In this document: in pieces, positions 9,094-20,221 of the stretch
Layout: each line of letters opens with the position of its first letter
How positions within the stretch are numbered: position 1 is the first letter of the stretch
Source: Flavobacterium nitratireducens
Lineage (GTDB): Bacteria > Bacteroidota > Bacteroidia > Flavobacteriales > Flavobacteriaceae
DNA length: 64,000 nt
NCBI RefSeq assembly: GCF_029625335.1
Contig: NZ_CP121111.1
Coordinates: 372,001 to 436,000, forward strand
Reading direction: 5' to 3'
Position numbers and translations under genes: made by a program
Notes under the pieces: generated by a model
The model's database searches: none
Told to the model about the DNA's origin: nothing
The model's input: only the letters and a program-made list of their open reading frames with translations

Positions 9094-9114
9094 CACATTA
9101 CCTAAAAAATTGTT

Positions 9115-9963
9115 ATGTTGTATTTGTTTTTAAGTGTGATTTGTAGTGTTTCGGTAGGGGTTGTTTTTAAAATTGCTAAATCAAGATCGACTAATGCAAA
9201 ACAAATTGTACTGTTTAATTACGTTTTTGCACTATTACTTTGTTATACTGTTTTTTCTCCTGAGGTGGAAAAAATTAATACTGAAGCTCCTTTATTTTTG
9301 TATATTAGTTTAGGGGTTTTGTTACCAGTTGTATTTATGTTTTTAATTACTTCTATCAAAAACATTGGCATTGTAAAGACGGATGCAGCACAGCGATTGT
9401 CTCTGTTTGTTTCTATACTTGCCGCATGGTTGGTTTTTGGTGAGATTTTTTCTTTGATAAAACTTATCGGAATAGTAATTGGTTTTCTAGCTTTATTTTG
9501 TGTTTTGTATAAAACATCAGATATTGGAAATACTAATTTGAAATATCCAATTTTAGTTTTCTTAGGTTTTGGTGTAATTGATATATTGTTTAAAAAAGTT
9601 GCCGCATTTACTTTAGTATCCTATACGACTTCTTTATTTGTAATCTTTGCAATTGCGCTACTGATAATGTCAATTATTGTAGTATATGAAAACTTAAAAT
9701 TTAAAAATACAATTGAAATCAAAAATTTTATTTTTGGATTGCTTGTTGGATGTTTGAATTTTGGGAATATTCTTTTTTATCTTAAAGCGCATCAGTTTTA
9801 CTCCACCAATCCATCCACTGTTTTTGCAGGGATGAATATGGGAGTTATTTTTTTAGGAAGTGTAGTTGGAATTATTGCATTTAAAGAAAAGTTATCAAAA
9901 CTAAATTTTGTTGGTCTTTTGTTGGCCCTAGTTTCAATTGTCTTTATAGTTCTTTCTGTTTAG
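9115..9963 (+). CDS. EamA-family (DMT) transporter
   Basis: A 282-residue integral inner-membrane protein made almost entirely of hydrophobic helices, about ten, in the two-repeat layout of the drug/metabolite transporter superfamily. The first helix begins at residue 2. The second half repeats the pattern, with [18 protein letters not shown] and a final helix ending at the C-terminus. The substrate cannot be inferred. The IS ends 22 bp upstream, so any original promoter beyond that point has been displaced; expression would need a promoter within the IS right end. The 3' end overlaps the convergent RimB-RimK gene by 20 bp. Confidence 0.85.
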   Translation: MLYLFLSVICSVSVGVVFKIAKSRSTNAKQIVLFNYVFALLLCYTVFSPEVEKINTEAPLFLYISLGVLLPVVFMFLITSIKNIGIVKTDAAQRLSLFVSILAAWLVFGEIFSLIKLIGIVIGFLALFCVLYKTSDIGNTNLKYPILVFLGFGVIDILFKKVAAFTLVSYTTSLFVIFAIALLIMSIIVVYENLKFKNTIEIKNFIFGLLVGCLNFGNILFYLKAHQFYSTNPSTVFAGMNMGVIFLGSVVGIIAFKEKLSKLNFVGLLLALVSIVFIVLSV

Positions 9964-11326
9964 ATTCTATTTTAAAGTTTTTTTCAATTGCTCTAATCAT
10001 TTCTCCTGCAATATCTTTATTGGTTGCTGTTTCGATTCCTTCAAGACCTGGGGATGAATTTACTTCTAATAGTAAAGGTCCTTTTGAAGAACGGATAATG
10101 TCTACTCCGGCGACTCTTAAATCCATAGCCTTTGCAGCTTTGATGGCAATTTTCTTCTCTTCCGATGTAGCTTTAATAACTGAAGCCGTCCCTCCAAGAT
10201 GGATATTTGCCCTAAATTCGCCCGGCATGGCTTCGCGTTGAATAGAAGCAACTACTTTTCCGTCAATTACAAAACATCGAATATCTTTTCCGTTAGCTTC
10301 TTTAATAAATTCTTGTACTAAAATATTGGCATTTAAACTTTTAAAAGCATTGATGACACTTTCTGCAGCTTTTTTAGTTTCAGCTAATACAACTCCTTTA
10401 CCCTGAGTTCCTTCTAATAATTTGATAATAAGAGGAGAACCACCCACCATTTTGATTAAGTCGTCGGTATCTAATGGAGAATTGGCGAAACCTGTCGTCG
10501 GGATACCAATGCCACTTTGCAGTAATAATTGCAATGAGAACAGTTTATCTCTTGATTGAGTAATAGCTGTAGATGAATTCAAACAAAATACATTTAAGGC
10601 TTCGAATTGTCTTGTTAAAGAGCAACCATAAAACGTGATACTCGGACGAATTCTAGGAATAATAGCGTCAAATTCGTTTAATATTTTACCACCTCTATAA
10701 TGAATTTCAGGTTTTTTAGCATCGAGTTTGATGTAACATTCTTTGATGTTTAAAAAATGCATTTCGTGACCTCGCATTTCTCCAGCCTCCATAATTCTTT
10801 TGTTGCTATATAATTCAGGATTGCTGGCTAACAAACCTATACGTAATCCGCTAGGTGCTTTTTCAGAATTTTTATAGATTTCTTTTATACTGTCGTTTGT
10901 GGGTTCTCCTAAAAGGAATTGCTGCTCAGGATCAACTAATATTCTACCACTCATTGCCTCACGACCTAAAAGCATTCGGAAACCCATAGTGTCCCTGTTT
11001 GTCAATGTCATTTCTATAGGCCATACCGATTCTCCAATTTTAAGATTGGTTTGAATTACATAGCGTTGTTCTCTATAGCCACTTGAACTTTTTACAATTC
11101 TTTTGTCGATCAAAGGAGCTTCACAATGAATGATGGTTTTTGAATTGTTTTGGATGGGATTAATGTCAAACTTAACCCAATTGGAATCATCTTTAATAAA
11201 TGGAGCAATATTAATAGCATGAAGAGCAGAGGTTTTTGCGCCAGAATCAACTCTTGCTTTAATTATTGGAATTCCTAATTCAGGAAAAGAACACCATTCT
11301 TCGCTGCCTACTACTAATTTATTCAT
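9944..11326 (-). CDS. RimB-like protease/RimK-like glutamate ligase fusion
   Basis: Two domains in one chain. Residues about 1-130 match the RimB-type putative ATP-dependent zinc protease family (PF05618), with [29 protein letters not shown] and MLLGREAM. Residues about 155-450 are a RimK-type ATP-grasp ligase, with [14 protein letters not shown], an LVQEFI segment and [13 protein letters not shown]. RimK adds glutamates to the C-terminus of ribosomal protein S6 in gammaproteobacteria, and RimB is a separate partner there. I place the start at ATG 11326 (460 residues). A TTG 33 bp upstream extends the frame, but TACATTTG at 11364-11371 fits a -7 box that would start RNA near that TTG. S6 as substrate is inference. 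Confidence 0.88.
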   Translation of the reverse strand: MNKLVVGSEEWCSFPELGIPIIKARVDSGAKTSALHAINIAPFIKDDSNWVKFDINPIQNNSKTIIHCEAPLIDKRIVKSSSGYREQRYVIQTNLKIGESVWPIEMTLTNRDTMGFRMLLGREAMSGRILVDPEQQFLLGEPTNDSIKEIYKNSEKAPSGLRIGLLASNPELYSNKRIMEAGEMRGHEMHFLNIKECYIKLDAKKPEIHYRGGKILNEFDAIIPRIRPSITFYGCSLTRQFEALNVFCLNSSTAITQSRDKLFSLQLLLQSGIGIPTTGFANSPLDTDDLIKMVGGSPLIIKLLEGTQGKGVVLAETKKAAESVINAFKSLNANILVQEFIKEANGKDIRCFVIDGKVVASIQREAMPGEFRANIHLGGTASVIKATSEEKKIAIKAAKAMDLRVAGVDIIRSSKGPLLLEVNSSPGLEGIETATNKDIAGEMIRAIEKNFKIESKQKEL

Positions 11327-11413
11327 TTTGATATTGGTTGAATTGGTCTGTGTTTTCAAACTTCAAATGTAGTTATTTGTTATTTATATTGATGGGAAAT
11401 ATGTTAAATGAAT

Positions 11414-11446
11414 AAACCCGTTACGTTATGAAAACGTAACGGGTTT
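11414..11446. terminator. 14-bp hairpin between clpC and the RimB-RimK gene
   Basis: AAACCCGTTACGTT (11414-11427) pairs perfectly with 11433-11446 around a 5-nt loop, followed by T on both strands. It lies 22 bp after the clpC stop (minus strand) and most likely terminates clpC. Confidence 0.7.
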
Positions 11447-11467
11447 TGGTATGCTTTTGCTGGAGAG

Positions 11468-14017
11468 TTACAAATTAGTTGTTTCTCCTGCCTTGTTGAT
11501 TTTAACTTTTAATTCTTGAGTACCTTCTTCGATATCCATGAAAATTTCGTCACCAGCAGCTATCTTAGAAGTAATAATTTCTTCTGCTAAAGCATCTTCA
11601 ACGTATTTTTGGATCGCTCTTTTAAGAGGTCTTGCTCCAAATTGTTTGTCGAAACCTTTTTCGGCAATAAAAGCTTTTGCTTCGTCAGAAAGTTTTAAGA
11701 TATATCCTAAATCAGCAATTCTAGCATATAATTTTTTCAACTCGATTTCGATAATTAAATCAATATCATGTTTTTCTAAAGCATTAAACACAATTACATC
11801 ATCAATTCTGTTTAAGAATTCTGGCGCAAAAGTTTTCTTTAAAGCATTTTCAATGATACTTTTCGAATTATCATCTGCCTGAGCAACTTTAGCTGCTGTT
11901 CCAAAACCAACTCCTTGACCAAAATCTTTTAATTGTCGTGCTCCTACGTTAGAAGTCATAATGATTATGGTGTTTTTAAAGTCGATTTTTCTACCTAAAC
12001 TATCTGTTAAGAATCCATCATCTAATACTTGTAATAACATATTAAATACATCGGGATGTGCTTTTTCAATTTCGTCTAAAAGAACAACTGCATATGGTTT
12101 TCTGCGTACTTTTTCGGTTAATTGTCCACCTTCTTCGTAACCAACGTATCCTGGAGGTGCTCCAATTAAACGAGAAATAGCAAATTTCTCCATGTATTCG
12201 CTCATGTCGATACGAACTAAAGCATCTTCAGAATCGAATAATTCTTTTGCTAAAACTTTTGCTAATTGTGTTTTACCTACTCCTGTTTGTCCTAAGAAAA
12301 TAAATGATCCAATAGGTCTGTTAGGGTCTTTTAAACCGGCACGATTTCTTTGAATTGAACGAGCAATTTTAATAACCGCTTCTTTTTGACCAATTACTTT
12401 ACTTTCAATAAGTTCAGGTAATTTAGCTAACTTGTTACTTTCAGTTTGTGCGATACGATTTACAGGGATTCCAGTCATCATAGAAACAACATCTGCAACA
12501 TTGTCTTCTGTTACTTGAATACGATTGCTTTTAGCGTCTTCTTCCCATTGTTCTTGTGCAATTGCTAAATCTTTTTCAAGACGTTTTTCGTCATCACGAA
12601 GTTTAGCAGCTTCCTCGTATTTTTGTTTTTTAACAACGGCATTTTTTAATTCTCTAATTTCTTCTAATTGACGTTCTAAGTCTAATATTTTCTTTGGAAC
12701 TTCAATATTAGTAATATGTACACGAGAACCAGCCTCGTCCATTGCATCAATAGCTTTGTCTGGCAAGAAACGTTCCGACATGTATCGATTTGTTAATTTT
12801 ACACAAGCTTCAATAGCTTCAGGTGTGTAAGTAACATTGTGGTGGTCTTCGTATTTGTTTTTAACGTTATTCAAAATGGTAATTGTTTCCTCTACAGAAG
12901 TAGGTTCTACAATAATTTTTTGAAAACGTCTTTCTAGAGCACCATCTTTTTCTATGTATTGTCTGTATTCGTCTAATGTTGTAGCTCCAATGCATTGGAT
13001 TTCACCTCTTGCTAATGCAGGTTTGAACATATTAGAAGCGTCTAAAGAGCCAGTAGCACCTCCAGCGCCTACAATAGTGTGAATCTCGTCAATGAAAAGA
13101 ATGATATCGTCATTTTTTTCTAGCTCATTCATTACAGCTTTCATTCTTTCTTCAAACTGTCCTCTGTATTTAGTACCGGCAACTAAGCTAGCTAGATCTA
13201 AGGTAACTACTCGTTTATTGAATAGGATTCTAGAAACTTTCTTTTGGATGATTCGTAATGCTAATCCTTCGGCAATAGCTGATTTACCCACTCCAGGTTC
13301 ACCAATTAGTAAAGGGTTGTTTTTTTTACGACGGCTCAAAATTTGGCAAACACGTTCAATTTCTTTTTCGCGACCTACCACAGGATCAAGTTTGCCTTCT
13401 TCGGCCATATCTGTTAAATCTCTACCAAAATTGTCCAAAACCGGAGTTTTAGATTTTTTATTGGACTTGTTAGCAGGATTATTAAAATTGCCTTCTTTTA
13501 GACTGTCATCTTGTCCTAAATCGTCATTGTAAGAGTCAGTAACTCTTGGTAAGTTTTCTAAGAATTCTTCTTCGTTTGGTGTCATATTTAAATATTGTTC
13601 TTTGGCTACATCGTAATCTATTTTTAGTTTATTTAATAGCTTGGTTGTAGGATCGTTTTCGTTTCTTAAAATACACAACAACAAGTGTGCTGTACTTACC
13701 GATGGGCTTTGGAAAACCTTAGCTTCTAAAAAGGTTGTTTTGAGCGCGCGCTCTGCCTGACGGGTCAAGTGTAAGTTTTTCTTTTCTAAATTGTTGTCTA
13801 TTCCAGGGATTGCAGGACTTAGGATTTCTACCTTTCTACGCAAATGATCAAGGTCTATAGATAAATTGTTTAATATCTGTATTGCTTTCCCATTACCATC
13901 TCTAAGGATACCAAGCATCAAGTGTTCTGTCCCAATGAAGTCATGACCTAGTCGTAAAGCTTCTTCTTTACTGTAAGTAATAACATCTTTTACTCTTGGT
14001 GAAAAATTGTCATCCAT
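11468..14017 (-). CDS. clpC: ClpC-type AAA+ unfoldase of the Clp protease
   Basis: An 849-residue Hsp100 ATPase that unfolds proteins and feeds them to ClpP. Two Clp N repeats occupy about residues 1-145 ([14 protein letters not shown], then HLLLCILRN). The first AAA+ module has Walker [15 protein letters not shown] near 238 and Walker [11 protein letters not shown] middle domain with a UVR-like stretch ([18 protein letters not shown]) marks it as ClpC rather than ClpB or ClpA. The second module has [14 protein letters not shown], and the [15 protein letters not shown] sensor-2 region follows. No CtsR operator is visible upstream. It is transcribed divergently from gyrA across a 255-bp gap. 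Confidence 0.95.
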   Translation of the reverse strand: MDDNFSPRVKDVITYSKEEALRLGHDFIGTEHLMLGILRDGNGKAIQILNNLSIDLDHLRRKVEILSPAIPGIDNNLEKKNLHLTRQAERALKTTFLEAKVFQSPSVSTAHLLLCILRNENDPTTKLLNKLKIDYDVAKEQYLNMTPNEEEFLENLPRVTDSYNDDLGQDDSLKEGNFNNPANKSNKKSKTPVLDNFGRDLTDMAEEGKLDPVVGREKEIERVCQILSRRKKNNPLLIGEPGVGKSAIAEGLALRIIQKKVSRILFNKRVVTLDLASLVAGTKYRGQFEERMKAVMNELEKNDDIILFIDEIHTIVGAGGATGSLDASNMFKPALARGEIQCIGATTLDEYRQYIEKDGALERRFQKIIVEPTSVEETITILNNVKNKYEDHHNVTYTPEAIEACVKLTNRYMSERFLPDKAIDAMDEAGSRVHITNIEVPKKILDLERQLEEIRELKNAVVKKQKYEEAAKLRDDEKRLEKDLAIAQEQWEEDAKSNRIQVTEDNVADVVSMMTGIPVNRIAQTESNKLAKLPELIESKVIGQKEAVIKIARSIQRNRAGLKDPNRPIGSFIFLGQTGVGKTQLAKVLAKELFDSEDALVRIDMSEYMEKFAISRLIGAPPGYVGYEEGGQLTEKVRRKPYAVVLLDEIEKAHPDVFNMLLQVLDDGFLTDSLGRKIDFKNTIIIMTSNVGARQLKDFGQGVGFGTAAKVAQADDNSKSIIENALKKTFAPEFLNRIDDVIVFNALEKHDIDLIIEIELKKLYARIADLGYILKLSDEAKAFIAEKGFDKQFGARPLKRAIQKYVEDALAEEIITSKIAAGDEIFMDIEEGTQELKVKINKAGETTNL

Positions 14018-14272
14018 AATATTTATTTCTAATAATGTAAATTTAGTGAATTACTAATTGAAAAACAAAAACCGTACCCAAGTACTTCTTTTAGCTAATT
14101 GACAAAAAAAATGATAAAAAAGCTTGTTTTTTCTTTGGAATTAGTAAACAAAACTTAATGTTAATTTGTTAATAAATCGTTGAAATTAGTAGCTTGAAAA
14201 GCTTTTAGAAATTTCAAAAATCCGTATATTGGCACGTTTTGAAATGAATATAATTAATTAATATAACAACTT

Positions 14273-16913
14273 ATGTCTGAAGGAGAAAAGTTAATTCCTA
14301 TTAACATAGAAGATGAAATGAAATCAGCTTACATCGATTATTCGATGTCGGTAATTGTATCCAGAGCGCTTCCTGATGTTAGAGATGGTTTGAAACCTGT
14401 GCATCGAAGAGTACTTTATGGTATGTATGATTTAGGAGTAACTTCAAGATCTGCTCATAAAAAATCGGCAAGAATTGTTGGGGAAGTTTTAGGAAAGTAC
14501 CACCCACACGGAGATACATCAGTATATGATACTATGGTGCGTATGGCACAGGAGTGGAGTATGCGTTATTTGTTAATTGATGGTCAAGGTAACTTTGGAT
14601 CTGTAGATGGTGATAGTCCAGCTGCGATGCGTTATACCGAGGCTAGAATGAAAAAGATTTCAGAAGAAATCTTGGCTGATATCGAAAAAGAAACGGTTGA
14701 TTTTCAATTGAACTTTGACGATACTTTGTATGAGCCAAAAGTAATGCCTACACGTGTTCCTACTTTATTAGTAAACGGAGCGACTGGTATTGCAGTAGGT
14801 ATGGCTACAAACATGCCTCCACACAACCTTACTGAAGTAGTAAATGGTACATTGGCTTACATTGATAACAATGATATCGAAATCGATGAGTTAATGACTC
14901 ATATTAAAGCTCCAGATTTCCCTACCGGAGGAGTGATTTATGGTTATGAGGGTGTTCGTGAAGCATTCAAAACAGGTAGAGGACGTGTTGTAATGCGTGC
15001 TAAAGTTGTTTTTGAGGAAGTTGAAGGAAGAGAATGTATTGTTGTTACTGAAATTCCTTATCAGGTTAACAAAGCAGATATGATTAAACGTACTGCAGAT
15101 TTAGTTAACGAGAAAAAAATTGAAGGAATAGTCAATATTCGTGACGAATCGGATCGAAATGGTATGCGTATCGTTTATATTTTGAAACGTGATGCAACAC
15201 CAAACGTAGTTTTAAATACTTTATTCAAGTTTACTCAATTACAATCATCTTTCAGTGTTAATAATATTGCATTGGTAAAAGGTCGTCCACAAATGTTGAA
15301 TCTGAAAGATCTGATTCATTATTTTGTTGAACACCGCCACGATGTTGTTATTCGTAGAACACAATTCGAATTACGCAAAGCAGAAGAAAGAGCGCATATC
15401 TTAGAAGGATTAATTATTGCTTCTGATAATATAGATGAAGTAATTGCGTTAATTAGAGGTTCTAAGAATACGGAAGAAGCTCGTGATAAATTAATCGAAA
15501 GATTTAATCTTTCGGATATTCAGGCTAGAGCAATTGTTGAGATGCGTTTGCGTCAATTAACAGGTCTGGAACAAGATAAGTTAAGGGCTGAATATGAAGA
15601 GTTAATGAAGTTAATTGAGCATTTAAAAGCTTTATTAGCAGATGTTAACTTAAGAACAAATGTTATCAAAGAAGAATTAATCGAGATTCGTGACAAATAT
15701 GGTGACGAACGTCGTTCAACAATCGAATATTCGGGTGGTGATGTAAGTATAGAGGATTTAATTGCAGATGAAAATGTGGTTATTACAATTTCTCACGCTG
15801 GATATATTAAACGTACGAACTTATCTGAATACAAAACCCAAAATAGAGGAGGAGTAGGACAGAAGAGTGCAGGAACTAGAGATCAAGATTTCTTGGAACA
15901 TATGTTTGTGGCTACAAACCACCAATACATGATGTTCTTTACTCAAAAAGGAAAATGTTTCTGGATGCGTGTTTATGAAATTCCAGAAGGAACGAAAACA
16001 GCTAAAGGAAGAGCCATCCAAAACTTGATTAATATTGAAAGTGATGATAAGGTTAAAGCCTTCATTTGTACTCAAGATTTAAAAGATCAGGATTATATCA
16101 AGACTCATAACTTAGTGATGGTAACTAAGCAAGGTCAGGTTAAGAAAACTTCTTTAGAGAAATATTCTAAACCAAGAGCTAATGGAGTTGCTGCAATTAC
16201 GATTAAAGAAGGTGATGAATTATTAGGTGCTGAATTGACTAATGGAGAAAGCCAAATTATCTTAGCAGTTAAATCTGGTAAGTTAGTTCGTTTTGAAGAA
16301 ACAAAGACAGCGTCCAATGGGAAGAACTGCTTCTGGTGTTCGCGGAATTACCTTGAAAGACGAGAAAGACGAAGTGATTGGCATGGTAACTGTTGATAAA
16401 GATGCAATTAGTGATTCTCAAATTTTAGTTGTAACTGAAAATGGATATGGTAAACGTACTAAATTGGTTGAAGATGATGGTGTAGATGTATACCGAATCA
16501 CAAACCGTGGAGGTAAAGGTGTCAAAACACTTAATATTACTGAAAAGACAGGAAGCTTAATTTCGATTTCTGCGGTAACGGATGCAGATGACTTAATGAT
16601 TATCAATAAATCAGGATTAACTATCCGAATGGCTATTGAAGATCTAAGAGTAATGGGTCGTGCAACTCAAGGTGTAAAGTTGATTAACTTGAAAGGAAAT
16701 GATTCTATTGCTGCTGTTGCAAAAGTAATGAAGGACGAAGAAGAGGAAGTAGTTGTTGATGAAGAAGGAAATGTAATTCAAGCAGAAGCAATCGAGAGAG
16801 TTAAACCTGTTTTAGAAGTATTAGAAGATGAAGGACCTGTTGAGGATGATGATGAAGAGGAGGATGAAGAAATTATTGACGATGAATCTGATGATTCAAA
16901 TGACGAATATTAG
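14273..16913 (+). CDS. gyrA: DNA gyrase subunit A, with a one-base frameshift in the C-terminal domain
   Basis: Subunit of the ATP-dependent topoisomerase that adds negative supercoils. The cleavage-religation domain is intact: [10 protein letters not shown] at residues 77-86 (Thr82 and Asp86 in the quinolone pocket) and active-site Tyr121 in RYTEARM. After codon 679 the frame is lost. The first frame stops at 16396 and the rest continues in the next frame to 16913. Dropping the G at 16310 gives an unbroken [18 protein letters not shown], the expected blade sequence of the C-terminal beta-pinwheel, and a full protein of 879 residues with an acidic tail. As written, the product would lose about 200 residues of the DNA-wrapping domain. 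A consensus error is the simplest explanation. Confidence 0.93.
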
Positions 16914-16954
16914 TAATAACTTAACTACATTTAAACAATTATTAAATTTTAAAA

Positions 16955-18238
16955 ATGAATATTATGAATGGTAAATTTATAATGCTTACATCAACTTTAT
17001 TGCTTTCTTTTGCAACTTTTGCTCAGAAAAAAGAGTTAAAAGCAGCTGAAAAAGCTCTAAAAGGAGGTGATGCTAAAGAAACTTTAAACCTGTTAAAAGC
17101 TGCTGATGCTGTAATGTCAGCTGCAACTGATGAAGAAAAAGCCCAATATCTTTTTCTAGAAGGAAATGCTTATTTAGATCTTGTAGATAAAAAAATTGAT
17201 GCCGATGCTAATATGACTTTGGCAGCTAATGCATATAAAAAGCTAATCGAAGCTGAAAAAGTTTCAGGCAAATTAAAATATTCTGCTCAAGCAGCAACTT
17301 CAGTTGACAAAATCAAAAATTTATTAATTAATAGTGCTGTTGCTGCTACTAAAGAGAATAATAACATTGATGGGGCAAAAAAATTGTACGAAGCCTATAT
17401 GTTAGACAAAAAAGATACAATTAATTTGTATTATGCTGCATCAACTTATGTAAATGCTAAAGATTATGATAAAGCAATGGAGCTGTATTCTGAATTAAAA
17501 AGATTAAATTATTCAGGAAAAATGACGCAATATCTTGCTGTAAGTAAAATAAATGATCAAGAAAATAATTTTGCTACAGCTGCTGAAAGAGACAAAGCGG
17601 TAAAATTAGGTACACACGAAAAACCAAGAACAGAGGAAATCCCTTCAAAAAGAGGCGAGATTTATAAAAACATGGCTTTGATTTTAGTGGAGAAAGGTCA
17701 AATTGCTGAGGCTAAACAAGCAGTAGCTGATGCCGTTAAAGCAAATCCTGATGATATTTCATTGAAGTTAACAGAGGCTAATTTGTACTTGCAAACAAAA
17801 GATTTTGAAAAATACAAGCAAATTATAAATGATGTATTGGCTAAAAATCCTAACGACTATGCTTTAATTTATAATTTGGGTGTAATTGCTGCAAACAACA
17901 ATAATAATGAAGAAGCTGAGAAATATTATAAAAAAACTATCGAATTAAAACCGGATTATTTGAATGCTTATATCAATTTAGCAGTTTTAAAATTGCAAAA
18001 TGAAAAAGTGCTAATTGAGGAAATGAACAAGTTAGGTACTTCTGATAAAGACATGAAAAGATATGATGTTTTGAAAAAGAAGAGAGAAGATTTGTTTATA
18101 AGTGTTTTACCCTATTTGAAAAAAGCGTACGAATTAGATCCTGAAAATGAAGATGTTGCTAAAACGCTTTCAGTAGTATATTCAGCTTTAGAGATGACAG
18201 CAGAGAAAAATGCTATAAAAGCAAAAATGAAAAAATAA
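16955..18238 (+). CDS. Secreted or periplasmic TPR protein
   Basis: A 427-residue protein with a signal peptide (about residues 1-23, ending in TFAQ) followed by tetratricopeptide repeats. The clearest are near residues 155-190 (YYAASTYVNAKDYDKAMELYSELK), 230-300, and 300-345 (NDYALIYNLGVIAANN, then YLNAYINLAVLKL). TPRs bind other proteins; no enzyme domain is present. It lies 41 bp after gyrA on the same strand and may be partly cotranscribed. A terminator follows 24 bp after the stop. The specific role is unknown. Confidence 0.8.
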   Translation: MNIMNGKFIMLTSTLLLSFATFAQKKELKAAEKALKGGDAKETLNLLKAADAVMSAATDEEKAQYLFLEGNAYLDLVDKKIDADANMTLAANAYKKLIEAEKVSGKLKYSAQAATSVDKIKNLLINSAVAATKENNNIDGAKKLYEAYMLDKKDTINLYYAASTYVNAKDYDKAMELYSELKRLNYSGKMTQYLAVSKINDQENNFATAAERDKAVKLGTHEKPRTEEIPSKRGEIYKNMALILVEKGQIAEAKQAVADAVKANPDDISLKLTEANLYLQTKDFEKYKQIINDVLAKNPNDYALIYNLGVIAANNNNNEEAEKYYKKTIELKPDYLNAYINLAVLKLQNEKVLIEEMNKLGTSDKDMKRYDVLKKKREDLFISVLPYLKKAYELDPENEDVAKTLSVVYSALEMTAEKNAIKAKMKK

Positions 18239-18261
18239 TTTTTGTTTATTCTATAAATTAG

Positions 18262-18297
18262 AGCCATCATTGATTGAATCAAAGGTGGCTTTTTTAT
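18262..18297 (+). terminator. Terminator after the TPR gene
   Basis: AGCCATC (18262-18268) pairs with GGTGGCT (18284-18290), including one wobble, and six T residues follow. Confidence 0.6.
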
Positions 18298-18398
18298 TTT
18301 GTGAATGAGATCAACAAGCTCTTTATTATTTGTAATTTTGAAGCCAATAATAAGAACTCAATATGGAGTTTAGTGAATTTATATAATATTTGATTGTA

Positions 18399-18977
18399 AT
18401 GATAACTATAAACAACAAACAATTTTTATTAGAAAATGTACTTTTTGTTTTTGCTTTGGAAATGGAAGCTGCGGCAGTTTTTGATACATACAACACCTTG
18501 TTTGTCGGAGTGGGAAAAGTAAATGCTTCGTATCAATTAACAAAAGCAATCCATCAAAAAAGACCTGAATTGATTGTTAATTTAGGTTCGGCAGGAAGTA
18601 GTAAATTTCAAAAAGGAGATGTGGTTTGTTGTACCCAATTTGTGCAACGTGATATGGATGTTAGTGGATTAGGCTATGAGCGTTATGTAACCCCCTATAC
18701 AAATATTCCTTCTGTTTTAGAATATGGTTTGCAAATAGAAAATCTACCTCATGGAGTATGTGGAACTGGGGATAGTTTTGAAATGGGGCATATCGAAACT
18801 AAATACAATGTAGTTGATATGGAGGCTTATGCGCTAGCTACAATTGCAAAAAAAGAAGAAATTCCCTTTTTATGTCTTAAATATATCTCTGATGGAGCCG
18901 ATGATAATGCTGCAGAAGATTGGCCGGTTTTGGTACATAAAGCAGCTGTTGCTTTTGGCGAGTTATTCCGAATTTAA
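18399..18977 (+). CDS. Nucleosidase of the purine/uridine phosphorylase superfamily (MTAN-like)
   Basis: A 192-residue protein of the phosphorylase superfamily, which splits the N-glycosidic bond of nucleosides such as methylthioadenosine or S-adenosylhomocysteine. Visible signatures are VGVGKVNA near residue 35, NLGSAGS near 60, VVDMEAYAL near 140 (the MexE-type ribose-binding motif) and ISDGADDNA near 166, which carries the catalytic-type Asp. It is somewhat shorter than E. coli MTAN, so substrate is uncertain. I chose ATG 18399 over the in-frame TTG at 18390. The 3' end overlaps the convergent lipoprotein gene by 4 bp. Confidence 0.8.
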   Translation: MITINNKQFLLENVLFVFALEMEAAAVFDTYNTLFVGVGKVNASYQLTKAIHQKRPELIVNLGSAGSSKFQKGDVVCCTQFVQRDMDVSGLGYERYVTPYTNIPSVLEYGLQIENLPHGVCGTGDSFEMGHIETKYNVVDMEAYALATIAKKEEIPFLCLKYISDGADDNAAEDWPVLVHKAAVAFGELFRI

Positions 18978-19444
18978 GGTTTGTAATTTTCTACCCAATC
19001 GGAGGTTTTAATAGCCGAAACTAGATTTTCAGCATTCATAAAAACACGTAATTCTTTGTTGGCTACTTTTTTAGTATACAAGGCTTTAAATCGATAAATA
19101 GTAGTTTGATTATCCTTATTTTGATATACTTCAGCTAATTGAAGGTCAATAAAAGTACCATACCACATTCGGTACTTAGTGCATGTTTTTGATAATTCAT
19201 CAATTGTTATGTTGTTGATTACGCTTTGTGTAGCTTCGTTACTAGTAAAAGGCTTGAATTTAGAAGTGTTACATGTCATTAATACGCGTTTACCTAGTTT
19301 ATAAGCTTTGTTTTTCTGACTGCTACTAATTTGGTTAGAGGATAGTTTTACTATATCATTTTCTTTTGGTTCGTCGTAATTAACTTTTTTGGATTTACAT
19401 CCTACAACTACTATCAGACTTAAGATAAGTATTAGTTTTTTCAT
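18974..19444 (-). CDS. Small predicted lipoprotein of unknown function
   Basis: A 156-residue protein with a lipoprotein signal peptide: KK, a hydrophobic stretch, then the lipobox VVGC with Cys16 as the likely lipidated residue. The mature part has no domain I recognise. It contains two further cysteines (near residues 58 and 87) that could form a disulfide. The ATG is 1 bp from the end of the broken M23 peptidase gene upstream, so the two were probably one transcription unit. A role in the envelope is likely, but the function is unknown. Confidence 0.65.
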   Translation of the reverse strand: MKKLILILSLIVVVGCKSKKVNYDEPKENDIVKLSSNQISSSQKNKAYKLGKRVLMTCNTSKFKPFTSNEATQSVINNITIDELSKTCTKYRMWYGTFIDLQLAEVYQNKDNQTTIYRFKALYTKKVANKELRVFMNAENLVSAIKTSDWVENYKP

Positions 19445-19445
19445 T

Positions 19446-20121
19446 TTAGATTTTAATTTTTAATAATAAATTGGGGTCAGGGCAATTATCTTTATAAAAA
19501 TCTAAATTAGATTGACTGCACACTCCAGGATAATCACCTCTATAATCACCAATATTTTTAATAATTTGAAAATGCAAATGCGGAGCATAATCCCCATTTA
19601 TTTCAGCTATTCCTAATGTTGCTAGTTGGTTTCCTTTTTTAAAAGGCATTCCGATTTTTAGATTTTCTATACTTTCTAACGAAAGATGTCCGTATAAAGT
19701 ATAAAAAGTTTCCTTTTTTATTGAATGTTTTAAAATGATCGTAGGGCCATAATCACCAATTTCAGTGTTATTGTTGAAGCTATGAACTATTCCATCAAGT
19801 GGGCAAATTACCGAAGAACCTGCCGCTGACCATAAATCTATTCCTAAATGGATATTGCGTTCTTCGGTACTTTCGTTGTTAAAATGAGTACTTCTTTGGT
19901 ACAAATTTCTTTTTCTAAATAGCCACCAAAAGCAATTTTTGAATTGAATTGTTTTCTTTTTCTTCAATATAATTTTCAACCGAAACGGCATCTGTTAGAT
20001 TGACTTTTGATAATTCAGAATTGTAGACGGATAAATCCAAAGGGAAATAATCCTTTTGCGAACGTGCATTGGCTAATAAATGGATTAGATTAGTATTTTG
20101 AAAAAGAGTTTCGATAACTAT
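19446..20121 (-). pseudogene. M23-family peptidase (LytM-like), frameshifted
   Basis: An open stretch from 19991 to 19446 holds the catalytic domain of a zinc metallopeptidase that cuts peptidoglycan cross-bridges: HLGIDLWSAAGS (metal ligands His and Asp), YTLYGHLS and HLHFQI. Upstream coding sequence lies in other frames. From about 20121 the frame reads VIETLFQNTNLIHLLANA, continuing to VENYIEEKENNS. It is then broken by a 5-bp tandem duplication (ATTCA twice) near 19945-19956 and by one A missing in an A run near 19909-19914. Repairing both restores KIAFGGYLEKRNLYQRS, a continuous family-like sequence. No ATG begins the restored frame; ATA at 20121 is only a boundary guess. Confidence 0.75.
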
Positions 20122-20146
20122 TAAATTCTTTGTTTTAAAGTTAAAT

Positions 20147-20176
20147 AAAAAAAACCAAGCTGAAAATCTGGCTTGG
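20147..20176 (-). terminator. Terminator after the acyl-ACP thioesterase gene
   Basis: On the minus strand CCAAGC (complement of 20171-20176) pairs with GCTTGG (complement of 20155-20160), followed by eight T residues (20154-20147). It lies 46 bp after the thioesterase stop. Confidence 0.7.
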
Positions 20177-20221
20177 CATGATAACTTTTTGTAAGTAACA
20201 ATTTAGAATTGTTCATAGAAT

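Noticed and set aside
14480..14650. Quinolone-resistance change in GyrA
   Set aside because: Thr82 and Asp86 look unusual against E. coli Ser83/Asp87, but Thr at this place is, as far as I recall, the normal flavobacterial residue.
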